A stretch of 64,000 bases of DNA from Anaeramoeba flamelloides (GCA_027625915.1 JANTQA010000023.1:17174001-17238000), one strand, 5' to 3'; counted from the stretch's first letter, positions 11,393 through 31,458 are shown. Notes: a model not told the origin generated them from the sequence alone. Numbers and translations are program-made.

Positions 11393-12571
11393 ATGGAATC
11401 AAAACATATTGAAAGTGTGATTCAAAAAGTTTCTGAGAATGATCAAGAAACCACCAGTATAAATTTTTGGGGCTCTAAAGTTCCAAAGGAAAAGCTTGAA
11501 AAGTTATATAAACACCTTGCCACGAACACGATCATAAAAAATATGGATTTAAGTATTAATGAAATTGATGATGAGAATGTCACGATATTAGGAAAGGCAT
11601 TGGAAACGAACACTCGCCTTGAGCACCTCAACTTGGGCTTTAATCAGATCGGTGACAAAGGTATCATTAATATCATCAGGCATCTAAAAAAAAACAAGAC
11701 TTTAAAATCACTGGACTTGTCTGGCAACCAAGTAAGCGACCAAGGGCTTAAATTTGTCTTACAGAACATCAAATTTTGCACGGGACTCACAGAACTAAAT
11801 TTGGATTTGAACAAGTCAAACAAAACAGAACTAATCGTTCAATTATCCATGTATTTGAACAAGAGACGCAAGGCGAAAGCACGTTTATTTAAAAAAGAAC
11901 AAGGAGTGAGTTTGTCTTCATCGTTAACTAATCTTACTCAAAGTAAACTTGGTAGCAAAACAGAAGCCAGATCGATCTCGGAAAGTGAATCCGAAATCTC
12001 GGATTCAATAATTAATAGTATGAACCAAAAAATTGAATCAGACTTGGATAATTTAATCAAAAAAAGTGGCCTTGAAGACAACGACAAAGAAACAACAAAA
12101 GGCCTGGACAACAAAACAGAAATCGAGATTCAAAAAGAAGAAGAAGAAGATGAAGATTTAGATAAAGAAGTTTCAAGCGAGGACTTGGAAAAATTAAACA
12201 AAGAGTTCAAAAGCTTAAGAGATCTGATGGATTTCTTAATCCTTGGAAAGGAAGGAGGTCTTGGTTCAGGTGTCGAACAAGCCTTGGATGAGATTTCATC
12301 GATGGGGGAAATGATAGAAGTGTTTAGTGGGAGACCGAAAAAAGAAGTGGAGAAAGAAGTTAACTCCTTAAAAGAAGAAAACTCCTTACTAAAAGAATTA
12401 AATCGTTTACAAAGAGCAGAGATTAAAGAATTGAATGGCAGTATTTTGACGCTAAGGGATGAAATGCAAAAAAATTTAAAAAAAAACAGAGCGTTAAAAG
12501 ATGGAATAAAAAAGTTACAGAAATGCTACCAATTGCAAAAAAATGTTATATCAAGAATAAAAAAATACTAA
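11393..12571 (+). CDS. Leucine-rich-repeat protein with C-terminal coiled coil
   Basis: A single-exon gene of 392 residues. The start is the first ATG (11393), preceded by AAA and an A-rich leader. Residues about 20-160 hold four to five repeats of about 28 residues of the ribonuclease-inhibitor type; clear units begin LEHLNLGFNQIGDKG, LKSLDLSGNQVSDQG and LTELNLDLNKSNKTE. A basic stretch (KRRKAKARLFKK) follows, then a Ser/Glu-rich linker, a Glu/Asp-rich patch near 245-265, and a helical, probably coiled-coil tail from about 310 to the end. Such proteins are usually protein-binding adaptors in the cytoplasm. No enzymatic domain is visible. The partner is unknown, and the repeat count is too low to claim a RanGAP or NLR identity. 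Confidence 0.85.
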   Translation: MESKHIESVIQKVSENDQETTSINFWGSKVPKEKLEKLYKHLATNTIIKNMDLSINEIDDENVTILGKALETNTRLEHLNLGFNQIGDKGIINIIRHLKKNKTLKSLDLSGNQVSDQGLKFVLQNIKFCTGLTELNLDLNKSNKTELIVQLSMYLNKRRKAKARLFKKEQGVSLSSSLTNLTQSKLGSKTEARSISESESEISDSIINSMNQKIESDLDNLIKKSGLEDNDKETTKGLDNKTEIEIQKEEEEDEDLDKEVSSEDLEKLNKEFKSLRDLMDFLILGKEGGLGSGVEQALDEISSMGEMIEVFSGRPKKEVEKEVNSLKEENSLLKELNRLQRAEIKELNGSILTLRDEMQKNLKKNRALKDGIKKLQKCYQLQKNVISRIKKY

Positions 12572-13036
12572 ATTTTTTTAAACTTTTGTATTTAGCTTTT
12601 TTAACAAATCAAATTAGACGAAATTATTTTTTAAAATTGGCTTTGAACCAAGAATTTGTCGATTCGTTTTGTTACTTTTTTTTTTTTTTCTTGAACTTTA
12701 AATTTATATTTTTTTTTTCTTCTTCTTGTTCTTTGTTGAAGCAATTAAAATAGTTTTTCCAATAAATAATTTTTCTTTTTCGTATTTTAAATAAATTGAT
12801 TTTTTTTTTTAAGGTTAAATATTTTGGATACTTAAGGGAGTATCTACACCATAAGACATGATAAAAATTTGAGAGAGATGAGATAAGAATATTTTATATT
12901 AGTGGCGTGTGATCGTAGATTCTCTAAAAATTTTTTTTAAAAAATTATTTGAAATTTTTTTTTAGTAATGTTAAACAAAAAAAAAAAAAACGATATTGAT
13001 AAAATAGTTTTTTTTTTTTTTTTTTTTTTATTAAAA

Positions 13037-13586
13037 TAAACTTAATTCCATTAATTTGGGTACAGTTTAAACAGTTGGAAGAATAACATTAACATGATTT
13101 ACATCCAATTGGAGAATAATTTTGATTTCAACAATCTCTTTCATTTTTTGTCTTTTTTGTTTTTTATTTTCATTTTCTTTTTTTCAGTTACTTAATCGGT
13201 TTCGTTAGATCTGGGATTTTTTTTTCGATGGTTGATAGATGGTTACAGTTGAGTTTCTTAAATTGAAAAAACCACATAAAATTGGGACATGGTATCTTAT
13301 CATTTGATCGATCAACAATTGTTGGTGTAATTTTAACAAATTTACCAATATATTATTTGTTCAAACTCTTTCATTTCAGCTCGTTTCCTTATTGTTGACA
13401 CACCCATTTTGATTTTTTGTTTTATATTGTTTTCTTATATTTGGATGAAAATGATTCCTTATAAAAACATTAATACTATGTTACTTAAATGTGGTTTTAT
13501 ATTACGTTTGGAAAAATACAATATATAGAGTTTTTGTTTTCCTATTTTAGATTTTAGGTGTGTACAAATTTTTTGGAATGGGGTAT
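13037..13586 (+). repeat. Family C inverted-repeat element (550 bp)
   Basis: Begins TAAACTTAATTCCATTAATT and ends with the imperfect inverse (AATTTTTTGGAATGGGGTA). The interior carries TTTGATCGATCAACAATT. Near-full copies lie at 27339-27871 and 50143-50696, and a palindromic derivative at 59082-60391. Non-autonomous, no coding capacity. Confidence 0.7.
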
Positions 13587-13945
13587 AGTTTTTTTTTGGG
13601 AGAAGATAATTTTAGATTCTTTGTATAAAAATTATACCTATTTTGTTGTTTAAACTTTGATAACATATAATCATATCCACTTCTCTATTCCCCTAAATCC
13701 AACAATTTAAAATCCTAACAAGAAATAATTTGAATCAATTATTCTTTTTTTGGAATTCTTCTAGCTATTTATATCCCATTTATGTTTCCTTTTATGATTC
13801 TCTTAATTGTAATGTTGTTGTTCTTTTTAAACAAAATCCATTAATCCCAAATGTTACTGATAAAAAAATATTTCTAATTGCTTTATGCTGCCATGATTAA
13901 AAAAATTCAAAAATGTTGAAAAAATATAAAATGAAAAAATTAAAT

Positions 13946-14038
13946 ACCACAATAGAATGTTGAGATAAGGATAAAAGATAAGTTACTCAACAAACAAAAC
14001 ACTATTTTTTGCAATTCAACTCAACATTCTATTGTGGC
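13946..14038. repeat. Short hairpin with 18-bp arms
   Basis: CCACAATAGAATGTTGAG at about 13947-13964 recurs as an inverse at about 14019-14036 with a 54-base loop. The arms are identical. It could be a very small MITE or an RNA hairpin. Confidence 0.65.
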
Positions 14039-14211
14039 AATTTCTTTGAGACTTTTGAAAAAAAAATTTAAAAAATCTAATGAATGAAGGACTTTAAATA
14101 ATAAAAATCAATGAGTTCCAACCAAAGTAAAAAATGTTATTTTCTGAAACTTTTTAAAATATTCCAAAAAGGTGAAAATTTTTCCTTTACCAAGGCTACT
14201 TCCTTAAGGTT

Positions 14212-14768
14212 TACAATCCCTGAAATTTAAAAAAAGATAATCATAAATTGGGTGTGAGTGGCTTGTTAATTTGGTTCTTAGATTATCAATCTTGTACTTG
14301 GTATGGATTTTAATAGTGGTTCAAAATAACAATTTTTGACTATTTATTATTTTTTTTTCCAAAAACCGAATTGAAGAGTGTAAGATTAAAAGATTGATAG
14401 GCCTTTAAAGAATAAATTTTGATTTTTGGGTTGTAGAAGAAAATTTTCAAATACTTTTTTGTCAATACACTAATGAAAAAACTATTTTTTTTAAAAAGCA
14501 CCAAATAAAACCAAACCTAATTAAAACTTTCAATCAACAACCTACAAAATACATTTTTTTATAACTTAAGTTCCAACCAATTAATCTTATACTCTTCAAT
14601 TCGGTTTTTGGAAAAAAAAAAAATAAATTGTCAAAAATTGTTATTTTGAACCACTATTAAAATCCATACCAAATCACAAGATCGATCATCTAAGAACTAA
14701 ATTAACAAGTGGTAACTAACGACACAAGATAATCTTTTTTCTAATTTCAGGGATTGTAAACCTTAAAA
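14212..14768. repeat. Family D fold-back element
   Basis: The left arm, about 14212-14400, is inverted at about 14580-14768. Anchors include AAGGTTTACAATCCCTGAAA at the outer ends and AATAACAATTTTTGAC and GAATTGAAGAGT inside. The unpaired centre is about 180 bp. A diverged relative is at 30500-31078. No open frame of note. Confidence 0.7.
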
Positions 14769-15553
14769 ATATAACACAATAAAATAAAGAAATGTAATTT
14801 AATCTTTTGGTATTCGGTTAAGCACTAAAAAGAATATTGCTGTTTACCTCGTTTAGTCTGAAATTGTTGATGAAATAAAAAACAATTTTTAAATCAAAAC
14901 TCCATTTAACTCAAATTACACCAACAAAAAATGAAAAATTCAATTATTTTTAAGAATCAACCAAACATAAAATTGTTTGGAAATTGGATAAATATTAAGC
15001 TTCTGTTTAAGGCTGGTAATCATAAAACAAATAGCCGAACCGAACTAAAATTTTTGTTGAATATAAACAAAATGTAAAAAATTTTTTGTCCAACTTTCAT
15101 TGCTATGTTGTCTACAAAATTTCTCTATTTCTATAGAAAATTAAAAATGCCAAAACCAGCTTTTTTTAATATTAAGTGTATACATTTAAAGAAATCACAT
15201 ATCCTCAATTTTCTTCAAGTTATATTGGGGTTTTCAATTTTTTTTTTTTTCAAATTGACTAATTAAAAAAAATGAAAAGAAAAAAAAAAATTTTGCAAAA
15301 TTTAAAAAAAAAAAAAAAAAAGAAAAATAAAAGAAAAAGAAAAAAAAAAAAACAATGATCATTTTTAAATGATTTATTTGACTATTTTAGAATAAAAAAG
15401 TATTAATAATTTTTCATTTCAAAAATTTTTCATTTTTTAAAACCAAAAGAATTGATTCCTTACAAAATATAAATTTCAAATAATAAATAAAAAAATAGAT
15501 ATTTTTATTATTATTATTGATTTTTACAATAAAAATACAATTGTTATAATAAA

Positions 15554-22553
<7,000 letters not shown>

Positions 22554-24310
22554 TTTTCAAAATAGTTATAACTTATAAAAAATGATCAAAAAAAATCAAA
22601 TCCAACAAAGAAAATAATGACCATCCTTTGTGTATTTTGAAATTTGTTAGATTCAACCAAATTCAGAATTACCATTTTTTTTTAAAATTCTTATTCGCTT
22701 TCCTGTTTTGAATTTTAAAGTTCTGGGAGTGTTTTGTTTGAGAAAAACTTTATTACTTATCACTTTGAAATTAAATATTTAATCGTACAATTATTCAATT
22801 TTTTTCTTCCAAAAAAGAAAAAATAAATTTTTAAATCAGTTATGAGAACATATTTGATAATCAGTTCATCCAGTGATTTGATAATGGTTGTTTATTTTTC
22901 TTGTGTTAAAGTAGTTAATTTCAAAAATTTTTTTTTATTTAGGTTACTTGAAGAAATTTATGAATCGTTTGATTTTTGCACTAAAAACTGTTTTTATGAA
23001 AAAGAGTCTTATAAATTAAAAATGGTGAATCACTTTTAATTTTTTAGGTTAAATATTTATTATTTTTTTCAAGAAATATTCTTGATTCAAAGTCTTATTT
23101 TCCAAATGTAACAAGAGGAATTTGTAAAAAACCAAAATATGAAAGAAAATAGATTCAAAACAGGGAACTGATAACTTATGAGCTGATCGTAGTCATTGGA
23201 AATTGTTTGTTCAAATAGAAAAGGTTACTGGTTATTATTGTATTTCTCAAATTTTTGTACTTTTGTTGTTTTTCATTTTCAAATCTTTCATACCTTCACA
23301 CAGAGTTTTTGTTTTTCAATTATGAACCACATCTTTCTATTGAACTGTAAGTCCAAGTTGGGTCTTAAGTCAACTAAATCCAAACCACGATGGATTTAAC
23401 AAATTTTAATTACTCTTGGGGAAATTTATTTAGTTAAAAAAAAACGAACAATGTTTTAAAATTTTATCACTTGAAGTTCAAAGACCAAATACTTTGTTTA
23501 AAAAGCGAGTAAAAGAGAAACAATAGGTTACTTTTCTTTTCTTTTTGAACAATATTTAATGTGTTAAATAATCCTATACAAAGCAAAAAGTATACTGATT
23601 TTTCATTAAAAAAAAAAACAATCTTCAATCTTCAAAAAACGAATGTTTTTTTTAAAAAAATTGACTTCAAACAACTGAAATCTTCTTAAAAAATTTAAGA
23701 TCAACTTTAAACACACCGAAATAGGGATACAATTTGGTTTTCAGAGGTAAACAAAAAGCAGAATCAAAAAAGAATTTTTATGTTTTGATTATTTGACAAA
23801 AAACTTAAAAAAATGTAAAGAAAATCAACTAGTAACAAGTGAACAAAGAACGAAATTAATTAACAGTTACCAGTTAATTGTTTTTCAACCTTTCTGAAAA
23901 AAACTATCTGTTAAATATTTGTTGAAATAAAAATTTCTGTTTTGGGTCGGAAAAAAAAGAAGAAAAAAACCATTGATTAAAGTGAGTACCATAACAACTG
24001 CATGTGCTATAACAAAAACCAGTCACTGTTGCAGTCTATTCAATAACATGTGTTTTTGTAGGTTGTTATTTTTAAAAAAAAATTTGTATGTTGTTTTAGT
24101 AAATACTCTTAATTGCAAAATAAAAGGATCCAAATTTTCATTCATCTTTCCAAAAAAATCACATTTCAAAAATTAAAATAAATCACCAAAGGACCCAATC
24201 CTGAAAGTCAAAAGCATAATTTAAGCTTCTTTTTAGAATTAAAACTTTTACAATCTTTTTTAAACAAAAGCTGAATGAAAATTTTGTTCTCTTTATTTTT
24301 CAACAAAGAG

Positions 24311-25272
24311 TACTGTAGTCAAAATAAAGGGTGCACAAAAATATAATGCCTGTTTCCAAATAAAAAGCGTGTTTTTTTGTTATAGTTGACCTATACATTA
24401 ACCAATCAAAGAAACCAATAATAAACCCTAAAAAAATATGGTATTGGTTTCTTAAAGTTCTATTATTTAAAAAGAAATTCTAAAAATGAAGGATCAAATT
24501 GGAAAATTTATCTCAAAAAATAGAGTAAAGTTTTTAAGAAAATATTAATCATCAAAAAAACAAAAAATTTCAAAAAAATTGAGAATATTATGGAAAATTT
24601 ACAACTATTTTCAGGAATAATTTAAATTTTACTAAAAATAACCAGACCTTTACTTTCAAAATTGATTTGAACTTAGGTATACTATTTGTTAGTAAATTGG
24701 ATGTTGCCTTGTTACAAGAATAAAAAAAAGCACTGACAATATTTTGAAACACGGATTACAGTGATCAAAATAATGCGTGCCCAACGACTATAATCCGTGT
24801 TTCAAAATATTATCCGTGCTTTTTTTTATTCTTATACCAAGGCAATGTCCAATCTACTACCCAATAGTATACCTAAGTACAAATCAATTTTGAAAGTAAA
24901 GGTCTGGTTATTTTTAGTAAAATTTAAATTATTCACGCAAATAGTTGTAAATTTTTCATAATATTCTCAATTTTTTTGAAATTTTTTGTTTTTTTGATGA
25001 TTAAAATTTTCTTAAAAACTTTACTCTATTTTTTGAGATAAATTTTCCAATTTGATCCTTCATTTTTAGAATTTCTTTTTAAATAATAGAACTTTAAGAA
25101 ACTAATACGATATTTTTTTAGGGTTTATTATTGGTTTCTTTGATTGGTTAATGTATAGGTCAACTATAACAAAAAAACACGCTTTTTATTTTGAAACACG
25201 CATTAAATTTTTTGGCACGCTTTATTTTGACTACATTATAGTCGTTTTACACGCTTTATTTTGATCACTGTA
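24311..25272. repeat. Family A head-to-head dimer, near-kilobase palindrome
   Basis: The right half (about 24759-25272) is a complete element: TACAGTGATCAAAATAATGC at its left end, and the inverse of TACAGTGATCAAAATAAAGC at its right end. The left half (24311-24758) is an inverted copy that lacks the outermost tip. Together they form arms of about 450 bp around a centre of about 30 bp. The two arms are nearly identical by eye. No open frame. TA at both tips fits Tc1/mariner-type insertion. Confidence 0.8.
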
Positions 25273-27338
25273 TGTTCACAGATATTGTTATTGAGATTTA
25301 ACTTTGTGAGTGTTTCAAATCATTGTGGTTATTTATTTAGGTTTTAAAATCCTCTATTCTTGTATATTATTGTTTGTGATTTACACTTTCATTGAAATTT
25401 TATATTATCATTTGGATAATTTCGAGAAAAAAGATTTCTAGAAAATAGTAATATCGAAGGATGTATAAAAATAAAGTTTTGATGAATTATTGGGAGAAAG
25501 GAGTAATTAAAGAACATTTACTAAATAAAAAAGAGAAGAAGAAAAAAAAATAGAAATTCTAAAATGTTTGAGATAAATAAAGAGTTTCTTGTAATTACCT
25601 ACAATTTAATAAAATCCACGTTTGGGTTTTTGAAGTCCAAGGAATTGATAATCAAAAAAACCTTTGGAAAATACCAATAAATTATTTGAAAAATGATTTT
25701 TTTTTCTAAAAAAAAAAGATTGGCATTTACCAAAAGATTTTTTAATAAAATTTATTATTATTTTATTCTGATAATCAGATATTATATTTACTATTACCAA
25801 AATTTGGTAAAATAATGGATCTCTTTATTTATCTCTAAATTTGAAAAAATCTATTTTTTTCAATATTCATATTTACTATTGTGTAGAACTGATTGAATGG
25901 ATTTTATACATATATTTTTTAAAAATATTTTTATACAATGTTGACTCACTTATGATTTTTATTTGAATTTATTGTATGATTTAATATAATATTCAGACTA
26001 AACATTTATCATTTACTTATCCAAAATTATTTTTCATTTTTAGATCAGTATCATTTTTTTGAATTTCTTCAAATTTTTGTTTTTTTAGTTCCAATTTTTG
26101 TTTTAATTATTCAAATTATATGTTTTTTCATTTTCTATTTTTTTTTTTTATAGGTTCCCTTTTGCTAAAGATAAGTTAAAAATAAAAAAAAAAAAACTTT
26201 GAAAAGACTAATAAAAATTAAGAAATTAAGACTCTGTAAGAACTACAAATTTTGAGATAATTATTAGAAAAAAATCTTTTTGTGAACTTTTTTTTATCCT
26301 TGAACCTCCAGTAATTCTAAAACCCTAATGCACATTCCAAAAATTATGTTTAATTGTTTTTTATTTTGTTTTATAATTTTTGTAAAATCAGTTTTTTATA
26401 TCTTTAGAATGATTCAAAAATGAATTATTAATAAGATTTAACAATTAAACGTTCGTGTATACAGAAGAATATTTTCTTTTCAATTTATTATTTCGGGTCA
26501 CCTCATAAAAAAACATTTCTAAAAATTAAAGTTAGCTAAGTCAACATATTATATTTCTGTTAAACATCTTTTATAAATTATTTTTTTCAAAGTTGTGATA
26601 ATTTTCTGTTATTAAGAAAAGATATCTATTAAACTTATTAAGATTAAAATACCAAACTCTGATAAAAACATCTATTTTTAAGGTTTTTTTTTTTTTTTTT
26701 TGAAATTTGTTACAATGTCAGAAATTTATATTGGAAATTTAGAATGAAAAAATACAAAATTTTAAAACAATTTGCAGAAAAATAATAGGGGAAATGAACC
26801 AAAATTCATAATAAATGGCCCAAATTTTATTTATTTTATTTTTTCTTTTTTTTTATTTTTTTTTATTTTATTATTTCGAAAAAAAACCCTAATATTCCCA
26901 ATGTATAGAACTGAATATTAAAATAATATTTTTTTTAATTATAATGGATAATTCCTATCTATAAAAATATTTATGATTAAAATTTGATTTTTAATGGACA
27001 AATGATTTAGAAATGCAGTTTATATTAAAAATCAAACATGAAAAAAATAAAAAACCTTAAAAAATATTCCAAAAACATATATATGATAATTATTTTATCT
27101 AATTTAGCAACATCTATATAAAGAAATAAATTATTTTGTTTTAAAATTCAAAAAAAATGATTTCTTTTATACTATTAACAAAATATACCGTTCAAATAAT
27201 CTCTCCATGGAGTCAAATAAAAAAATCAAAAAATTTACAATTACAGATGAAAAAAAAATTATTATTGAAAAATTTCTTTTTTTTTTTAAATTCACATTGA
27301 TATCTAATAAAGATTTAAAAAATTTCAAAATTGTTGTG

Positions 27339-27871
27339 TAAACTAAATTACAAAAATTTAGATCTAGTTTAAATGGTTGAAATAATAGAAATACTTAACT
27401 TTCCATTAAAACAGGGAATAATTTTGATTTTGCAAACTCTTTCATTTTTTTTTCCTTTTTTTTTTATTAGGATTTACTTTTTTACAGTTAACTAACCTGA
27501 TTTTACGATCTGATTTTTTTCCATGGTTGATAGAATGTTAGTATTTAGTTTGATAAATTGAAAAATCACATACAATTGGTTAATGTTATCTTATCATTTG
27601 ATCGATCAGCAATTGTTAGTGAATTTTCAACAAATTTACCAATACAATTTGTTATTAAGAATGTTTCCTTATTTTGGACACACCAATTTTGTTTTTTAAC
27701 GTTTTATTTTTTTTTCTTTTATTTGAATGAAAATGATTACCTTTAAAAACAATAATAATCTGTAACTTAAATGTGTTTTTATATTATGTTTTAAAAAATA
27801 TATTAAATTGAGTTTTAAAGTTTTACCTATTTTTGATTCCAAGTATGTCCAAATTTTTGGAATGGGGTTTA
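27339..27871 (+). repeat. Family C inverted-repeat element
   Basis: Begins TAAACTAAATTACAAAAATT and ends AATTTTTGGAATGGGGTTTA. It shares TTATCTTATCATTTGATCGA with the copy at 13037-13586 in the same orientation. Confidence 0.7.
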
Positions 27872-28017
27872 GAATAATGTTTATTATCTGAGTTTATTTC
27901 AAAAATCTCAAATTGAGAGATTTTTTTTTTTACAAAATTTTACAAGTTGTTGTGTGTCACAATTTTTAGAATTAGAGTATATTTATACTCATGTTTTTTT
28001 TTCGATTTCTTCAAAAA

Positions 28018-28217
28018 TACAGTCAGTTTCACTTTTAAGGCACAAACTTTCAACGAAATTTAAGGCACAAAAAAATCTCAAATTAAGGCACAAAATTTGG
28101 AATTTTTTTTTTACAATTTATTTTTACTAGAATTTGAATTTTGTGCCTTAATTTGAGATTTTTATTGTGCCTTAAATTTCGTTGAAAGCTTGTACCTTAA
28201 AAGTGAAACTGACTGTA
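28018..28217. repeat. Family B MITE (200 bp), copy 1
   Basis: Tips are TACAGTCAGTTTCACTTTTA and its exact inverse. Nearly the whole element is self-complementary, with three spaced AAGGCAC motifs per arm. TA at both tips fits a Tc1/mariner-type target duplication. No coding capacity. Confidence 0.85.
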
Positions 28218-28889
28218 TTCATCTTATAAAATAAAGGCTCTTGATAGAGTTTGCCCAATTAAAAGTTTGTTTGTTTTTATAATTACACAAAATAAATACT
28301 TTTTACAATACTTTGCTAAAAATTAAAAAAAGTTTAGCATAAAAAAAAAAAAAAAAAAGAATTATCGATTTTGACAATAATGTTTTTTTTTTAAACCCCA
28401 AATAAATCAGAAAAAATGTTAGTACATAGATTCATAAACCAATTATATAAAAAAATACAATTTTTATAACAATACCAGCGCTACGGACACAATACTGTTA
28501 CAATTGGTTTGTGTGTCATGGTTATTTATAGGTTCATAGAAGATCAGATATTTTTTTCCTTTTAGGCACTAATAAACTAAGAAAAATATTTTAATATATT
28601 TAATTACAAATACAATAAATATTTGGTTCATCTTGAAACTTAAAAATAGAGTAAAAATCAGATAATTCACGAAAAAATTATCTTTAATGTTTTTTTCTAA
28701 AAAGGAATTATTTTATTTAACAGTTTGATCCATTTTTCCCTTTTTTGAAAAGTTCAAAATCCACCTTATATTGGAAATGTTTCCCAAATAATTATTTTTG
28801 TTCGAGCAAAAATTAGAACAACATTATATTATATGTAGAGAACGTACAAAAGAATACTAATTTTGATTAAAACATAATAAGTTTTGAAA

Positions 28890-29090
28890 TACAGTCAGTT
28901 CCACCTTTAAGGTACGAGCTTTCAATGAAATTTTAGGCACAAAAAAATCTCAAATTAAGGAATAAAATTTGTATTTTTTTTTTTACAATTTGTTTTTACT
29001 AGAATTTAAATTTTGTGGCTTAATTTGAGATTTTTATTATGCCTTAAATTTCGTTGAAAGTTTATGCCTTAAAAGTAGAACAGACTGTTA
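28890..29090. repeat. Family B MITE, copy 2
   Basis: Same structure and length as 28018-28217, with scattered differences (TACAGTCAGTTCCACCTTTA at the left tip). The two copies lie 0.7 kb apart. A plus-strand frame starting inside it (29054) is a by-product. Confidence 0.8.
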
Positions 29091-29959
29091 CAAAAAATAT
29101 AAAAAATCCATTTAATTTCAAAAAAAATTGTAAATATTATTTTAAACTTTTAAAAAATCTAATTTATTTATTCAAAAAAAGTTCGAAACATTTATTTCAT
29201 TTTTTTGAAAGAAAAAAAACCAAATCAACCAAATTTAAATTCTCACAAAATAATTTTTTAAATCCTGGAAAATTCAACTTGGAACCAAAATAAATACTTT
29301 TTAATTGGATTATTTTTAATCAATAACTAATAACACAATATTAATCATTCCAGTGAGTTATTAATAAACCACTGATTAAACTCACCAATAAGTCTTTATT
29401 ATTAATTGGCAACCATTTAAATATTCTAAAATAAATATAATCAATTCAAATAAATTGTACTCAAAAAAAAAATTATCATTTAAGCGATTGAAAAAATAAC
29501 AAGTAGTTGTTTATCTTCATAATATTTAGAAAAGATTATTACCTAATCTTTAAATCTCAAGAAATTTAGTTAATATTTATCAAATAAAATAAATGTTCAA
29601 ATTTTTCTGATCTTCAAGGATTCAATATTTGATTTATTTTACTCGTGTTTTTAAAATAAAATTAAAATAACAATGTTATTTGCCCCTAAAAACTCTAATA
29701 AATTACTAAAAGTAAGATTACTTCAAAATTATTATTTTTTTTTTTGCAAAATTTGCTCTTTCTTAATTTTATACAAAAACCCAAACAAAAAGATCAAAAC
29801 ATTTTTACCGAAAAATAATTTGATAAAAATGAATTCTTTTAAAAATGATAACCCATTTCTCTAAAGTTGATAAACGAACTTGATTATCTGATTTAGTCTA
29901 AATTCATGTTTAAATATAACATTTTTATTTTTCAGGTTAAAAAAAAAATAAAATCCACT

Positions 29960-30436
29960 CCAGTGATTATCATAATATGTTCCCAACACCAATAATCCGA
30001 ATTTAAATAAAAAAATAAGGATTTTTTTCTTCTTCTTGTTCCTATATAAAATATAATTCACCACCATATAATACATAAGTTCAAATCAATTTTGGAATAT
30101 AAAATCATCCATACTTTCAGTAAAATCTAAATAAGGTAGGAAATTTGTTCATTTTTTTCCTAAATTTCCAATTTTTTGTGAAATTTTTTCATTTTTTTGA
30201 TATAAAAATTTATGATAAATTTACTCTTTTTTCGAAGATAAATTTAGCAATTTAATCTTTAATTTTTCAATTTTATTTGAAAATAATAGAACTTTAACAA
30301 TTCACTACAATATTTAACTATTTCCACTTGTCAGTTTCTTTGATCATTTAAAGTTTAAATCTTCTAGAATTTTTTTTTTTTTTTTTTTTTTTTTGAAACA
30401 CTGATTAAACTTTTCTGAATATATTATGTTGACAAT
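29960..30436. repeat. Family A monomer, diverged
   Basis: The left tip, CAGTGATTATCATAATATGT, matches the family A terminus with changes, followed by CCAACACCAATAATCCG. The right part follows the right half of the dimer in order (AATAATAGAACTTTAA, then GAAACACTGATTAAA). A long poly-T run near 30370-30393 is inserted. Confidence 0.6.
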
Positions 30437-30499
30437 ATTTAACCTTAAAGCCTCGAGTAAAAACTTTAAAAAAGGTTTAAAGCTGGTTTAAAGATGTTT

Positions 30500-31078
30500 A
30501 AGGGTTTCAATAGAGGAATTTGAAACCAAAAAAATTCTCTTGGCTAGATGTAGAAGCTTATTCTTTTGGTTCTTAGTTGATAGATCTACAACATTATAGG
30601 ATTTTGGTTATTGGTACTAAAATTCAATTTTTTCAATTTATTTTTTTTTTCCAAAACCTGGATTGATTACTGTAATACTACTAGGTCTGAGGGTATGTTA
30701 TAAAAAAAATTTAATTTTGATGATTTCCAACTGGAATATTTATTTCACTTTTACACTAATTAACCAAATAAAAAAAAAAATAAATTATGAAAACATCTAA
30801 AAAAACCAAACCTAATTCTAAATTTCAATTTACGGCCCAAAAAAAAAATTTTTTTTCTAACTTGTCTCACGGTCTATTAGCCTTAAACCATTCAATTGGG
30901 ATTTCAAAAATGCAAGTTTTTTGCATTTTATTTTTTTTATCTAAACCACTAATGAAATTCCTCTGAAATCGAAGAACGATCAGCTAAGAACCAAAACAAC
31001 AAGCTTCTACGCCAAATAGGTAAAAATTCTTTCTTTTAAAAATACTGGGATTGAAATCACTATTGATCAATTTAATAG
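30500..31078. repeat. Family D fold-back, diverged copy
   Basis: Left arm about 30500-30615, inverted right arm about 30965-31078. Anchors are GTAGAAGCTT and TTTTGGTTCTTAG. Related to 14212-14768 by the TTGGTTCTTAG segment and overall plan. Confidence 0.55.
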
Positions 31079-31458
31079 AAAGTAAATAAATTTTTACTTT
31101 TATTTCTTTTTTCCCCATCTATAAATCTACTTTCCAAACACATGTTGTTAACAAAGAATATTAGTCATTCCAACCCATTTTACAAAGTTTCTTTACAGTT
31201 GAAGTTATAGAATACTTTCTTTGTCTTTATACAAGAACATTACTCATTACTATTCTATAATCAAAAACAAAGTAAAATTTTTAAAAAGAGTTCTTTGAAT
31301 TCATCCCTAAATCTCAAAAAGTTCAAATCAGAACTTTCTTTCTTGTACTGTTGTTTTTTTAAAAACGTATTTCAATAAAGTGATCAAACTCTTACCTTAA
31401 AAAAAAAAATGTAAATTTTTCATTTTTTAAACTTGTACGCAATTAAATAATTTCTTCA

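Larger units (their letters stand above)
12572..15553. other. 3 kb intergenic stretch made of inverted repeats
   Basis: Lies between the convergent LRR and kinase genes. It holds a full family C element (13037-13586), a short hairpin (13946-14038) and a family D fold-back (14212-14768). The rest is A/T homopolymer, including a long purine run near 15300-15350. No gene seen. Confidence 0.6.
22554..31458. other. 8.9 kb gene-free, repeat-rich stretch
   Basis: The kinase and eL39 genes diverge from this stretch. It holds family A copies (24311-25272, 29960-30436), a family C copy (27339-27871), two family B MITEs (28018-28217, 28890-29090) and a family D copy (30500-31078). Weak open frames at 22842-23039, 23196-23399 and 29673-29864 are not called. 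Part of the last 400 bp should be the eL39 promoter. Confidence 0.55.

Noticed and set aside
22842-23039. Plus-strand frame with possible mini-exons around 22945-23022
   Set aside because: Acceptor-like sites exist (TTTATTTAG), but the donors are weak, the exons do not build a recognisable protein, and every T-rich stretch offers such acceptors.
23196-23399. Plus-strand frame ending LGLKSTKSKPRWI
   Set aside because: The Lys/Arg tail briefly suggested a small ribosomal protein, but it matches none I know and the rest is Phe-rich background.
29673-29864. Frame starting MLFAPKNSNKLLK followed by GTAAGA
   Set aside because: A good donor follows 13 codons, but no acceptor gives a convincing continuation.
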